Source: CAYVUB01 sp964454675 | Lineage (GTDB): Bacteria; Bacteroidota; Bacteroidia; Flavobacteriales; Flavobacteriaceae | Direction: 5' to 3' | DNA length: 64,000 bases | Assembly: GCA_964454675.1 (NCBI GenBank) | Contig: CAYVUB010000005.1 | Location: 58,799-122,798 of the forward strand | Shown here: piece by piece, positions 51,567 to 60,302 of the stretch | Position numbering within the stretch: position 1 is the stretch's first letter | Layout of the letters: each line of letters begins with the position of its first letter | The notes under the pieces: model-generated | Databases searched by the model: none | The model's input: only the letters and a program-made list of their open reading frames with translations | What the model was told of the DNA's origin: nothing | Translations under genes and position numbers: made by a program

Positions 51567-53402
51567 ATGTCTGAAAAAGAAACAACCCCGGAAGTTGCAG
51601 TAGAAGCAACTGAAGTTACAACCGTAGAAGCTCCTGTAGTATCGGAAGCACAATCAAACCCTGAAAAATTTTTAGAAGAATTCAACTGGCATAACTACCA
51701 AGAAGGTATTGAGCAGGTTGATGAAAAAAAACTTAAAGAGTTTGAAAAATTAGTATCAGAAAATTTTGTTGACCCACTTAACGACGAAGTTGTTGAAGGA
51801 TTAGTTGTACATATTTCTGATCGTGACGCTATTATTGATATCAATGCAAAATCTGAAGGTGTTATCTCGTTAAACGAGTTTAGATACAACCCTCATTTAA
51901 AAGTTGGTGACAAAGTAGAAGTATTAATTGACGTTAAAGAAGACGCTAACGGTCAGTTGGTATTATCACACAAAAAAGCCAGAGTTATTAAAGCTTGGGA
52001 CAGAGTTAACAATGCTCATGATACAGGTGAAATCGTTAATGGTTTTGTAAAATGCAGAACAAAAGGCGGTATGATTGTAGATGTATTTGGTATTGAAGCA
52101 TTCTTGCCGGGTTCTCAAATTGACGTAAAACCAATTAGAGATTACGATCAGTTTGTAAATAAAACAATGGAATTTAAAGTGGTTAAAATCAACCATGAGT
52201 TCAAAAACATTGTAGTATCTCACAAAGCGTTGATTGAAGCTGATATTGAAGAACAGAAAAAAGAAATCATCGGTCAATTAGAAAAAGGCCAGGTGCTTGA
52301 AGGTGTTGTTAAAAACGTAACATCTTACGGTGTATTTATCGACCTTGGCGGTGTTGACGGATTAATTCATATTACAGACCTTTCTTGGTCACGTATCAAC
52401 CATCCAAACGAAATTGTAGAATTAGACCAAAAATTAAACGTGGTAATTCTTGATTTTGATGAAGATAAGTCACGTATCCAGTTAGGTTTAAAACAATTAA
52501 GCAAGCATCCTTGGGAAGCTCTTGCAGATGGTGTTCAAGTTGGTGACAAAGTAAAAGGTAAAGTAGTTGTTATTGCAGACTACGGTGCATTTGTTGAAGT
52601 TGCCGATGGAGTTGAAGGACTAATCCACGTAAGTGAAATGTCATGGTCAACACACTTACGCTCTGCTCAAGATTTCGTATCTGTAGGAGATGAAGTTGAA
52701 GCAGTTATCTTAACCCTTGACAGAGAAGAGCGTAAAATGTCGTTAGGTATCAAGCAATTAACGCAAGATCCTTGGACAGATATTACAGGTAAATATCCTG
52801 TAGGTTCAAAACACACAGGTATTGTGCGTAACTTCACAAACTTTGGTGTATTTGTTGAACTGGAAGAAGGTATCGACGGATTAATTTATATCTCTGATTT
52901 GTCTTGGACTAAGAAAATCAAACATCCAAGTGAGTTTTGTGCCGTAGGCGACAAACTTGATGTTGTTGTATTAGAACTTGATGTAGAAGGACGTAAATTA
53001 AGTTTAGGTCACAAACAAACTACAGAAAATCCTTGGGATAAATATGAAACCGAGTTTGCTGTAGATACTGTTCATACCGCAGAAATCTCTGAATTGGTTG
53101 ACAAAGGTGCAACAGTAGAATTTAACGAAGACATCGTTGCATTTGTACCTGCACGTCACTTAGAAAAAGAAGATGGTAAAAAATTGAAAAAAGGTGATAC
53201 TGCCGAGTTTAAAATTATTGAATTCAATAAAGAATTTAAACGTGTAGTAGCATCACATACTGCTATCTTTAGAGAAGAAGAAGCTGCAAATGTAAAAGCT
53301 GCTGCTACAAAAGCAGAAGCTGCAAGTCAGGAAGCAAAACCAACTCTTGGTGATGCCAACGAAACGTTACAAGCGCTTAAAGACAAAATGGAAGGGAAAT
53401 AA
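51567..53402 (+). CDS. rpsA: 30S ribosomal protein S1
   Basis: 611 residues, the length usual for Bacteroidota. An acidic N-terminal tail (about 1-50) leads to six S1 domains. Well-kept repeats include VLEGVVKNVTSYGVFIDLGG, VKGKVVVIADYGAFVEVADG and HTGIVRNFTNFGVFVELEEG, each closed by DGLIH/Y and LSW blocks. The protein loads mRNA on the 30S subunit. The structured leader upstream suggests self-regulation. A terminator follows at 53426. Confidence 0.96.
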   Translation: MSEKETTPEVAVEATEVTTVEAPVVSEAQSNPEKFLEEFNWHNYQEGIEQVDEKKLKEFEKLVSENFVDPLNDEVVEGLVVHISDRDAIIDINAKSEGVISLNEFRYNPHLKVGDKVEVLIDVKEDANGQLVLSHKKARVIKAWDRVNNAHDTGEIVNGFVKCRTKGGMIVDVFGIEAFLPGSQIDVKPIRDYDQFVNKTMEFKVVKINHEFKNIVVSHKALIEADIEEQKKEIIGQLEKGQVLEGVVKNVTSYGVFIDLGGVDGLIHITDLSWSRINHPNEIVELDQKLNVVILDFDEDKSRIQLGLKQLSKHPWEALADGVQVGDKVKGKVVVIADYGAFVEVADGVEGLIHVSEMSWSTHLRSAQDFVSVGDEVEAVILTLDREERKMSLGIKQLTQDPWTDITGKYPVGSKHTGIVRNFTNFGVFVELEEGIDGLIYISDLSWTKKIKHPSEFCAVGDKLDVVVLELDVEGRKLSLGHKQTTENPWDKYETEFAVDTVHTAEISELVDKGATVEFNEDIVAFVPARHLEKEDGKKLKKGDTAEFKIIEFNKEFKRVVASHTAIFREEEAANVKAAATKAEAASQEAKPTLGDANETLQALKDKMEGK

Positions 53403-53425
53403 TTCTCTGTAATTTTTAATAAAGC

Positions 53426-53458
53426 AAAAGCCTTCAAGTAATTGGAGGCTTTTTTTTT
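53426..53458 (+). terminator. Terminator after rpsA
   Basis: AAAAGCCTTCAA pairs with TTGGAGGCTTTT (one G-U) around GTAA, followed by a T tract of nine or more. Confidence 0.85.
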
Positions 53459-53489
53459 GTTTAAACTTCAACCATAAACAGCCGTAGCA

Positions 53490-53520
53490 TTGTACACTAT
53501 AATTTTTTAATGTAACTTTG
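53490..53520 (+). promoter_or_regulatory. Promoter of the pyrR-pyrB operon
   Basis: TTG (53490-53492) and TAACTTTG (53513-53520) are 20 nt apart, a perfect Bacteroidota promoter. The ATG of pyrR is 25 bp after the -7 box, so there is no room for an attenuator before pyrR. Confidence 0.7.
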
Positions 53521-53545
53521 CTATCCAAATACGTTTGGAAATCCT

Positions 53546-54088
53546 ATGAGTCAAAAAGTGTTGCTTAATTCAAAAGAAATCAACATCATTCTTCACAGAC
53601 TGGCTTGCCAGCTTATTGAAAAATACAGCGACTTTTCAAATACAGCATTAATAGGCATCCAGCCAAGAGGCAAATTTCTTGCCGACAGACTGTCAAAAAT
53701 CCTTAAAGACGATTACAAGATAAAACACCTGCAATTGGGACATCTTGACATTACTTTTTTTAGAGATGATTTCAGAAGAGGCGAAAAACCATTGGAAGCC
53801 AATACCACAGAAATCAACTTTTTGGTAGAAAATAAAAATATTGTTTTTATTGATGATGTGTTATATACAGGGCGAAGTATTAGAGCTGCACTTACAGCTA
53901 TTCAATCTTTTGGAAGACCTAATGAGATAGAATTGCTAACACTTATTGACAGACGTTTTAGCCGGCATCTGCCAATACAACCCGATTACAGAGGACGGCA
54001 GGTAGATGCTATTAATAAAGAAAAAGTAAAAGTACACTGGAAAGAAAATGACGGCGAAGACGCAGTGTATCTAATTAAAAGTGAATGA
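53546..54088 (+). CDS. pyrR: PyrR-like phosphoribosyltransferase / pyr regulator
   Basis: 180 residues, the normal length. The PRPP loop is VFIDDVLYTGRSIRAAL (about residues 95-111), and the PyrR-typical QPRGKFLADRL, LGHLDITFFRDDF and IDRRFSRHLPIQPDYRG are intact. PyrR binds UMP and pyr mRNA in Gram-positives and also has weak uracil phosphoribosyltransferase activity. Here pyrB follows after 77 bp; that gap holds only an A/T-rich word repeat, no anti-terminator or terminator that I can see. Confidence 0.9.
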   Translation: MSQKVLLNSKEINIILHRLACQLIEKYSDFSNTALIGIQPRGKFLADRLSKILKDDYKIKHLQLGHLDITFFRDDFRRGEKPLEANTTEINFLVENKNIVFIDDVLYTGRSIRAALTAIQSFGRPNEIELLTLIDRRFSRHLPIQPDYRGRQVDAINKEKVKVHWKENDGEDAVYLIKSE

Positions 54089-54165
54089 TTATTGAGTTTT
54101 TTATGAACCTTAAAACCATAAATCCTGAACTTTAAACCTTGAATTTTAAACTTTAAATTTAAACG

Positions 54166-55095
54166 ATGAGCGAATTAAGTGTCAATCACTTATTAGGGAT
54201 AAAATATCTTAACAAACAAGATATTCAACTTATTTTTGAAACTGCCGACCATTTTAAAGAAGTCATTAACAGGCCTATCAAAAAAGTACCATCGCTTAGA
54301 GATATTACCATTGCCAATTTATTTTTTGAAAACTCGACACGTACAAAACTGTCTTTTGAACTGGCAGAAAAGCGGCTATCGGCAGATGTCATAAATTTTT
54401 CGGCATCGCAGTCATCCGTAAAAAAAGGGGAAACACTCATAGATACCGTAAACAACATTTTATCAATGAAAGTTGATATGGTTGTTATGCGTCATCCAAA
54501 TCCGGGAGCCTGCGTGTTTTTGTCACAACACGTCAACGCCAGTATTATCAATGCCGGTGACGGTGCACACGAGCATCCCACGCAAGCGTTATTGGATAGC
54601 TATTCCATAAGAGAACGATTAGGAAGCGTTAAAGGAAAAAATGTGGTGATTGTAGGCGATATACTGCACAGCCGTGTCGCCTTATCAAACATTTATGCAC
54701 TGCAAATGCAAGGAGCTAATGTGATGGTTTGCGGTCCTAAAACACTATTGCCTAAGCATATCGATAAACTGGGCGTCAAAGTAGAAACCAACCTTCGCAA
54801 AGCTCTTGAATGGTGTGATGTTGCCAATATGCTTCGTGTACAAAGCGAGCGTATGGACATCAGTTATTTTCCATCTACCAGAGAATATACCCAGCAATAT
54901 GGTATAAATAAAGCATTATTGGATTCCTTATCAAAAGAAATTGTCATAATGCATCCCGGACCTATAAATCGTGGTGTTGAAATCACGAGTGATGTTGCCG
55001 ATTCCAATCAGTCCATCATTTTAGACCAAGTTGAAAATGGTGTTGCTGTCAGGATGGCTGTAATTTATCTGTTAGCTTCAAAAATAAAACATTAA
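54166..55095 (+). CDS. pyrB: Aspartate carbamoyltransferase catalytic subunit
   Basis: 309 residues. The carbamoyl phosphate motif FENSTRTKLSFELAEKRL (about 50-67), SSVKKGETLID, HPNPGA, GAHEHPTQALLD, and MHPGPINRGVE are complete. It makes N-carbamoyl-L-aspartate, the second step of pyrimidine synthesis. No pyrI regulatory-chain gene is present. The next ORF begins 11 bp after the stop. Confidence 0.96.
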   Translation: MSELSVNHLLGIKYLNKQDIQLIFETADHFKEVINRPIKKVPSLRDITIANLFFENSTRTKLSFELAEKRLSADVINFSASQSSVKKGETLIDTVNNILSMKVDMVVMRHPNPGACVFLSQHVNASIINAGDGAHEHPTQALLDSYSIRERLGSVKGKNVVIVGDILHSRVALSNIYALQMQGANVMVCGPKTLLPKHIDKLGVKVETNLRKALEWCDVANMLRVQSERMDISYFPSTREYTQQYGINKALLDSLSKEIVIMHPGPINRGVEITSDVADSNQSIILDQVENGVAVRMAVIYLLASKIKH

Positions 55096-55106
55096 AACCA
55101 ATCGCT

Positions 55107-55439
55107 ATGATAATTGATCAAGACGATAATCTTACTATTATCACACATGAAACCAGTAAGATACCTGAATTTGTAAAAAAAATTCAGGACGCATACCCAA
55201 AGTTTAAAAATGATAATGTGATTGTAAATCTTTCAGTATTAGGAAATGTTTCACTTCAGGATATTATTGAGTTTTTAGAAGTTTCCAATACACACAGGCA
55301 TGCCAAACATTCGTTTGTGATTGTGACAGACAAAGCGAATTTAGATGAAATGCCGGACGAAATTGTCGTAGTTCCAACCATCCAAGAAGCCTATGACATC
55401 ATTGAAATGGAAGAAATGGAACGCGATTTAGGGTTTTAA
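55107..55439 (+). CDS. Small STAS-like protein between pyrB and rnz
   Basis: 110 residues. The pattern of a central VIVNLSVLGNVSLQDIIEFL, then HSFVIVTDK and VPTIQEAYDIIEMEEMERDLG recalls an alpha/beta STAS-like (SpoIIAA) fold. Proteins like this are often annotated as ribonuclease Z in flavobacteria because of neighbourhood, but it has no metallo-lactamase motif. It lies 11 bp after pyrB, so it is likely co-transcribed with pyrB. Function unknown. Confidence 0.8.
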   Translation: MIIDQDDNLTIITHETSKIPEFVKKIQDAYPKFKNDNVIVNLSVLGNVSLQDIIEFLEVSNTHRHAKHSFVIVTDKANLDEMPDEIVVVPTIQEAYDIIEMEEMERDLGF

Positions 55440-55499
55440 TTGTTAAATGGTATGTCGTTTAGCTGTTTAGTCGGTTCGGCTTAACGAATGAACAACAAA

Positions 55500-55554
55500 C
55501 CTGCCTTGCCGGCAGGTAGGCAACTTTACAACAAACAACAAATGAAACTAACCA
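55500..55554 (+). repeat. 55-bp sequence before the scaffold gap, copy 1
   Basis: Identical over its full length to 55655-55709. It contains the small hairpin CCTGCC-TTGCC-GGCAGG and the rnz start codon (ATG at 55542 in this copy). The copy ends exactly at the first N. Confidence 0.9.
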
Positions 55555-55654
55555 NNNNNNNNNNNNNNNNNNNNNNNNNNNNNNNNNNNNNNNNNNNNNN
55601 NNNNNNNNNNNNNNNNNNNNNNNNNNNNNNNNNNNNNNNNNNNNNNNNNNNNNN
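55555..55654. other. Scaffold gap of exactly 100 N
   Basis: One hundred N between two identical 55-bp ends. The size is the standard placeholder for a gap of unknown length. The identical flanks suggest that the two contigs overlap rather than being separated. Confidence 0.95.
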
Positions 55655-55709
55655 CCTGCCTTGCCGGCAGGTAGGCAACTTTACAACAAACAACAAATGA
55701 AACTAACCA
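55655..55709 (+). repeat. 55-bp sequence after the scaffold gap, copy 2
   Basis: Same 55 bp as 55500-55554, starting at the first base after the N run. It contains the hairpin CCTGCC-TTGCC-GGCAGG and the rnz ATG at 55697. Confidence 0.9.
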
Positions 55710-56602
55710 TACTCGGCTGTCACAGCGCAACACCACGAACGGATACCAATCCAACATCGCAAGTTTTAGAAATAAAAAACCACTTGTTTTTAATTGATTG
55801 CGGCGAAGGTACTCAGGTCGAACTGCGGCGTAATAAAGTCAAGTTTTCGCGCATAAAACACATTTTCATTTCCCACTTGCACGGCGACCATTATTTTGGA
55901 CTGGTAGGTTTAATATCAACGTTTAGGCTGCTTGGCAGAGAAACGGAACTGCATATTTATGCGCCTAAAGGTTTGAAAGAAGTTATCACACTGCAAATGA
56001 AACTTGCCGATTCTTGGACCAATTATCCGCTTATTTTTCATGAGCTTGTTTCTGATACTTCACAATTGATTTTTGAAGATGAGCAAGTTGAAATTCATAC
56101 AATTCCGTTAGACCATCGTATTTATACCAACGGATTTTTGTTTAAAGAAAAAACCGGCGAACGCAAACTGGATATGAATGCTATACTCAATGCCAATATT
56201 GATGTATCATACTACCGTAAGTTAAAACAAGGTTTTGATGTTGTAAACGAAAAAGGTAAACTCATTTCCAATGCAAAAGTTACCAAACCGGCATTACCGC
56301 CTGTAAGCTATGCCTTTTGCAGCGATACAGCCTATAGCGAAGCGATTATTCCTATAATAAAAGATGTTGATGTGCTGTATCACGAATCTACCTTTTTAGA
56401 AAAAAACGAAAGTCTGGCATTGCCCACAAAACATTCAACGGCAAAACAGGCGGCAACCATTGCCAAAAAAGCCAATGCAAAAACCTTAATCTTAGGGCAT
56501 TTTTCAACCCGTTATGACGATTTGAGCATTTTTAAGGAAGAAACCGAAACCATCTTCAAAGATGTGCGGTTGGCAAAAGCAGGAAAAACCTTTGACTTTT
56601 AA
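55697..56602 (+). CDS. rnz: Ribonuclease Z
   Basis: 301 residues from the ATG at 55697. A longer frame from 55661 only reads the repeat hairpin. The metallo-beta-lactamase tRNase Z motif is ISHLHGDHYFGLVGL (about residues 57-71), with the other ligands in SDTAYSE and GHFSTRY; the flexible-arm type is the short RNase Z form. It removes 3' trailers from tRNA precursors. Its stop overlaps the stop of the next convergent gene by 3 bp. Confidence 0.93.
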   Translation: MKLTILGCHSATPRTDTNPTSQVLEIKNHLFLIDCGEGTQVELRRNKVKFSRIKHIFISHLHGDHYFGLVGLISTFRLLGRETELHIYAPKGLKEVITLQMKLADSWTNYPLIFHELVSDTSQLIFEDEQVEIHTIPLDHRIYTNGFLFKEKTGERKLDMNAILNANIDVSYYRKLKQGFDVVNEKGKLISNAKVTKPALPPVSYAFCSDTAYSEAIIPIIKDVDVLYHESTFLEKNESLALPTKHSTAKQAATIAKKANAKTLILGHFSTRYDDLSIFKEETETIFKDVRLAKAGKTFDF

Positions 56603-57018
56603 ACCGGCTTAAATTCGTCTAAATTCTGAATCCAATGGATGGCTTCATCCAGATTAGAACAGCGTTTTAAGCTGCTTTTAGAAAACAACTTTTCAATTGT
56701 GGCATTCATATAATTAAAATCATTGTATGACACCGTTGCTGTAGCAATGATAAAATCATATTCTTCATGAAATTTCAACCATAAATGCGGTTCTATAGAA
56801 TAAGAATATATACGGTTGGAAATATAGGCTATCTTTTTGTAGCCGCCAAAGTAATCATAGATAACATCAATCACTTGCAAAATTTTATTCCAGTCAAAAT
56901 GAATACCTTCATTGAGTTCTGAGATTAAAAATTGATTAGAAATGTAAAAATTCCCGAAAGGGAATTCAATTTTTTTGTGTTTGATAAGTGGAAAAAATTT
57001 ACTGTCTTCAAATCTCAT
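56599..57018 (-). CDS. Small STAS/SEC14-like protein, unknown function
   Basis: 139 residues from the ATG at 57018; the frame extends to 57120 but would overlap pdxH, and MRFEDSKFFPLIKHKKIEFPF is a more natural start. No signal or membrane segment. The stretch IAYISNRIYSYSIEPHLWLK and CSNLDEAIHWIQNLDEF recalls SpoIIAA-like proteins of flavobacteria. Convergent with rnz (overlapping stops) and divergent from pdxH. Function unknown. Confidence 0.75.
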   Translation of the reverse strand: MRFEDSKFFPLIKHKKIEFPFGNFYISNQFLISELNEGIHFDWNKILQVIDVIYDYFGGYKKIAYISNRIYSYSIEPHLWLKFHEEYDFIIATATVSYNDFNYMNATIEKLFSKSSLKRCSNLDEAIHWIQNLDEFKPV

Positions 57019-57100
57019 ATCGTATAAATAATGCTTAAATTTATATGATTTTACCAATCTACAAAACGAAAAAAACAAATAAATTTCTGAAATAAAACTA

Positions 57101-57748
57101 ATGAATACGGACTTAAGCAATTACAGAAAATCATACGAAAAGCAAGAATTATCAGAATCGAACATTAGTGACAATCCATTGGAATTGTTTCAAAAATGGT
57201 TTCATGAAGTCGATACACATTTTAATGCAGGCGAAACCAATGCGATGACTGTTTCAACAATTGGGCTCGATGGCTTTCCAAAGGGTAGAGTAGTGCTGCT
57301 TAAAAAATTTACCTACGAAGGGTTTATTTTTTACACAAATTATGAAAGTGAAAAAGGTAAAGCCATTATGGTAAACCCTAATGTGTGTTTGTCTTTTTTT
57401 TGGCATGATGCCGAACGCCAAGTGATAATAAAAGGTAAAGCCGAAAAGATTGCACCCAATTTGAGCGACGGTTATTTTGAATCGCGCCCACGCGGAAGCC
57501 AGCTTGGTGCTTTGGTGTCTAAACAAAGTGATGTGATAGATGACAGGGAAGTTCTTGAAAATAATTTAAAAACTTTAGAAAAGGAATTTGAAGGAAAGGA
57601 AATCCCCAGACCCGAATTTTGGGGCGGATTTATAGTAAAGCCTGTTGAAATTGAATTTTGGCAGGGACGTCCCAACAGGCTTCACGATAGGATACGTTAT
57701 AGACTCGATTCAGAATATAACTGGCAAATAACCCGATTATCGCCATAA
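57101..57748 (+). CDS. pdxH: Pyridoxamine 5'-phosphate oxidase PdxH
   Basis: 215 residues, normal length. FMN and substrate motifs are complete: GFPKGRVVLLKKF (about 65-77), FYTNYESEKGKAIMVNP, WHDAERQVIIKGKAEK and the C-terminal PNRLHDRIRYRL. It oxidises pyridoxine or pyridoxamine phosphate to pyridoxal phosphate. Confidence 0.96.
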   Translation: MNTDLSNYRKSYEKQELSESNISDNPLELFQKWFHEVDTHFNAGETNAMTVSTIGLDGFPKGRVVLLKKFTYEGFIFYTNYESEKGKAIMVNPNVCLSFFWHDAERQVIIKGKAEKIAPNLSDGYFESRPRGSQLGALVSKQSDVIDDREVLENNLKTLEKEFEGKEIPRPEFWGGFIVKPVEIEFWQGRPNRLHDRIRYRLDSEYNWQITRLSP

Positions 57749-57810
57749 AATTATCGGTGTAAAGCAATAATTTTGATTCCGATTGATTTTTTATCGACAA
57801 AACGTAAAGA

Positions 57811-57826
57811 TTAAACGTTTAAACGT
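57811..57826. promoter_or_regulatory. Overlapping palindromes upstream of the CAP lipoprotein
   Basis: TTAAACGTTTAA (57811-57822) and ACGTTTAAACGT (57815-57826) are both perfect palindromes and overlap. Together with two TTTCATCGAT words (57851-57860 and 57893-57902) they fill much of the 228-bp gap between pdxH and the CAP gene. The gap holds nothing else that I recognise. Confidence 0.4.
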
Positions 57827-57976
57827 AATACTTTTCTTTCTAATCATGCATTTCATCGATGATTTACATATAAATTCGATAAAATGCATGTTTTTCATCG
57901 ATTTTAACATTTTATTAACAATATTTGTTTCATGAAGGCGCTACTTTAGACCTACCAAATCTAAAATAACCCTCTT

Positions 57977-58471
57977 ATGAAAGCAATTACCTACTTGCCA
58001 ATGATGGCTTTAATGGCGTTCTTAACATTTTCGTGTTCAACAGAAGATTTTCCGGAAGAAAGTATAAACCAGTCAGAGTTATTAAATCCGCCGGCTCCAA
58101 AAGTTATCGAGATTGAAATTTTAGAGCGTATTAATAATCACAGGATAAATGCAGGATTAAATCCGTTAAACAGTTTGAATATTGTAAAATCTGTTGCGTT
58201 TACACACACAGATTATATGGTTGTAACAAACCAGGTAAGTCATGATAATTTTTATCAAAGACGTAATAGCTTGATGCAAAATGCATCTGCAATAAAAGTT
58301 TCGGAAAACGTGGCGTATGCTTACAGTTCGGCAGAAGCTGTTGTAAATGCCTGGATAAACAGTGATTCTCACAGGGAAAATATTGAAGGTGATTATACCG
58401 ATTTTGAAATTTCGGCAGAACAAAATGAAGACGGAAAATGGTATTATACAAATATATTTATTAAACGATAG
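57977..58471 (+). CDS. CAP-domain lipoprotein
   Basis: 164 residues. The lipoprotein signal ends in LTFSC (Cys20). A bacterial CAP/SCP domain (YkwD type) follows: IEILERINNHRINAGLNPLN, VAFTHTDYMVVTNQVSHDNF, VSENVAYAYSSAEAVVNAW and SDSHRENIEGDYTDFEIS. The CAP cavity residues His (HTDYM) and Glu (SENV) and the second His (SHRENI) are kept. Outer-membrane location likely; function unknown. Confidence 0.9.
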   Translation: MKAITYLPMMALMAFLTFSCSTEDFPEESINQSELLNPPAPKVIEIEILERINNHRINAGLNPLNSLNIVKSVAFTHTDYMVVTNQVSHDNFYQRRNSLMQNASAIKVSENVAYAYSSAEAVVNAWINSDSHRENIEGDYTDFEISAEQNEDGKWYYTNIFIKR

Positions 58472-58506
58472 TCCTGATAAGTTTATATAATAAGTTAGTT
58501 AGTATT

Positions 58507-58538
58507 AAAACAGCCGCAATTTGCGGCTGTTTTTTTTA
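58507..58538. terminator. Bidirectional terminator between CAP and T9SS cargo genes
   Basis: CAGCCGC pairs with GCGGCTG around AATTT, with A4 before and T8 after. It separates convergent genes. Confidence 0.85.
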
Positions 58539-60128
58539 TTATTTTACAACCAGTTTTTTAGTATGATTATTTTTCTTGCCTGAAAAATTAATAAAATAAA
58601 TTCCTGCCGAATATTTGCTTATGTCCAACTCAGATACTTGTTGATTGACATTATATTTATTCATTATTTTTCCGGTTACATCAAAAATAATCAGCTCAGA
58701 TATATCTTCCGGAACAGTAATGTTTACCGTATTTTCAGCAGGGTTTGGATACAGCATGATCTGTGAAGATTCCCATGCAGGGTTTTCTACGGAAAGTGGA
58801 GCATCAAGGTATATCATAGCCGTAAAATAGCTTACTTGTTCCCAAAATATAAAAGGATTAGGATCGGGTACAATTCCTGCTACTAAAATTCTATCATTGT
58901 CATAAGACAAAATGTGTGTGTTGAATTCAGAGCTGTTTTTTGATGAAAAATGGATTTCGACGGTACCTGATTTTTCAAGATTTTCATCCAATGGGCTTAT
59001 GTACAGATTGCTCTTTTCGACACTGTTCTTATAATTCTTATAAATAAGCACAATCCTGCCATTGGGCATTATGTGCAGGTCGGCTCTTTCTCCGATAACA
59101 GGAAGTTCTATGTCTTCAGAATATGGAAAATAGTTTTGTGCTATAATATTTTCTGCTTCTATATCCAATTCAACTACAGAGAAAGACAATTCTTCAAAGC
59201 AACTTTGGTAACAAATATACAGATGGTTGTTTACGGGATTATAAGCAAAATCGTAGAATGTGATAGCACAATTTTCTGTATTGGGTAGTACAACAGAAGT
59301 TTCATAGAGTATTGTGCCGGAAGTGGCATCAATATGTTTTAATGCTAAAGCGTCAATTGCTGCTCCGTCAACCCAAAGACGTTCCAAAGCGAGAGTAAAT
59401 AGCGTATTATTATTTTTCAATACTTTGTATTGAAGTGGTATTCCATAGTTTTGATGAGCGTTGCGTTCCCATAAAACAGTACCGTTACTAAGAGATACAC
59501 AACGAACAATATGCTGGTTTGCCTGTTTAAAAGAGAACACAACGCTATTATTGTCAAGAACAATAATATCTTCTCCATAGGGTATTCCTACATTTTCGCT
59601 GTGAACAAGCGTGAGCGTATTGTCGGGATTTATCCTGAACAAATAATGTGTTGAACTGCCCGAACCTGCAAATAGTGTCAGATACAAAGAACCGTTATGT
59701 GAAATTAAATTAAGGATTCTTTTTCCTGCAAGTGCTATCGGGAAATCCAGTTGAAAATCTCTGGTTACGTTAAGATCAGAATCTGTTTGCAGCAATTTGA
59801 ACGTATTGCTTACTCCCTGAAGTTTAAATACTATTGCCTGCTCATTTTCTCCTGTTTCTATCAAAGGGGTATATTCCCCGAATGCCACTTCAGAGCTGAG
59901 CACATCTGCTATTGTTCCGTTTTCAAATGTTTTGTACAGCTTCAGAATTTCATTTTCAACCACCACGGTAATGATGGCTCCGTCATTTTTCTTTATGCTG
60001 TTGGGCGTTATATCTGCTCCAAATCCTTCCGAGTGAACTTCATAAAGTTGTGTCCACTCCAATGTTTGAGCCTGCAAAAAATAAATTGGTACAGCCCAAA
60101 GCATCAAGTATATGTATATTTTTTTCAT
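58539..60128 (-). CDS. Secreted protein with T9SS type A sorting domain
   Basis: 529 residues. The signal peptide ends near YFLQAQ (about 21). The central part is a beta-propeller-like repeat region (LYLTLFAGSGSSTHYLFRINPDN and similar). The last 80 residues are a type A sorting domain: IMLYPNPAENTVNITVPEDI, then YSAGIYFINFSGKKNNHTKK. Exported by the T9SS. No enzyme motif is seen. Confidence 0.85.
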   Translation of the reverse strand: MKKIYIYLMLWAVPIYFLQAQTLEWTQLYEVHSEGFGADITPNSIKKNDGAIITVVVENEILKLYKTFENGTIADVLSSEVAFGEYTPLIETGENEQAIVFKLQGVSNTFKLLQTDSDLNVTRDFQLDFPIALAGKRILNLISHNGSLYLTLFAGSGSSTHYLFRINPDNTLTLVHSENVGIPYGEDIIVLDNNSVVFSFKQANQHIVRCVSLSNGTVLWERNAHQNYGIPLQYKVLKNNNTLFTLALERLWVDGAAIDALALKHIDATSGTILYETSVVLPNTENCAITFYDFAYNPVNNHLYICYQSCFEELSFSVVELDIEAENIIAQNYFPYSEDIELPVIGERADLHIMPNGRIVLIYKNYKNSVEKSNLYISPLDENLEKSGTVEIHFSSKNSSEFNTHILSYDNDRILVAGIVPDPNPFIFWEQVSYFTAMIYLDAPLSVENPAWESSQIMLYPNPAENTVNITVPEDISELIIFDVTGKIMNKYNVNQQVSELDISKYSAGIYFINFSGKKNNHTKKLVVK

Positions 60129-60246
60129 AGCCTGAATTTTTACTAAAGGTAGCCTTTTTTATTATTAGGTTGCTAAACAACGGTTTGAGGATTTTTATTT
60201 TTGAGTATTTTAAAGATAACGTTATCCGTTTAATACTTTTAAGTAT

Positions 60247-60281
60247 AAAAAAAACAGACTCAAAATTTTGAGTCTGTTTTT
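60247..60281 (-). terminator. Terminator of the OmpA-family gene
   Basis: Perfect inverted repeat AAAACAGACTCAAAA against TTTTGAGTCTGTTTT; on the minus strand the run continues as T8. It lies 20 bp after the OmpA gene stop and ends the right-hand operon. Confidence 0.85.
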
Positions 60282-60302
60282 CATTATATAATTGAAGGTA
60301 AA

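Noticed and set aside
55488..55700. ORF reading through the N gap
   Set aside because: It is translated from N and duplicated ends. It is a product of the gap.
57019..57120. Extension of the 139-aa gene toward pdxH
   Set aside because: It would overlap the pdxH start and adds a hydrophobic stretch unlike the rest of the protein.
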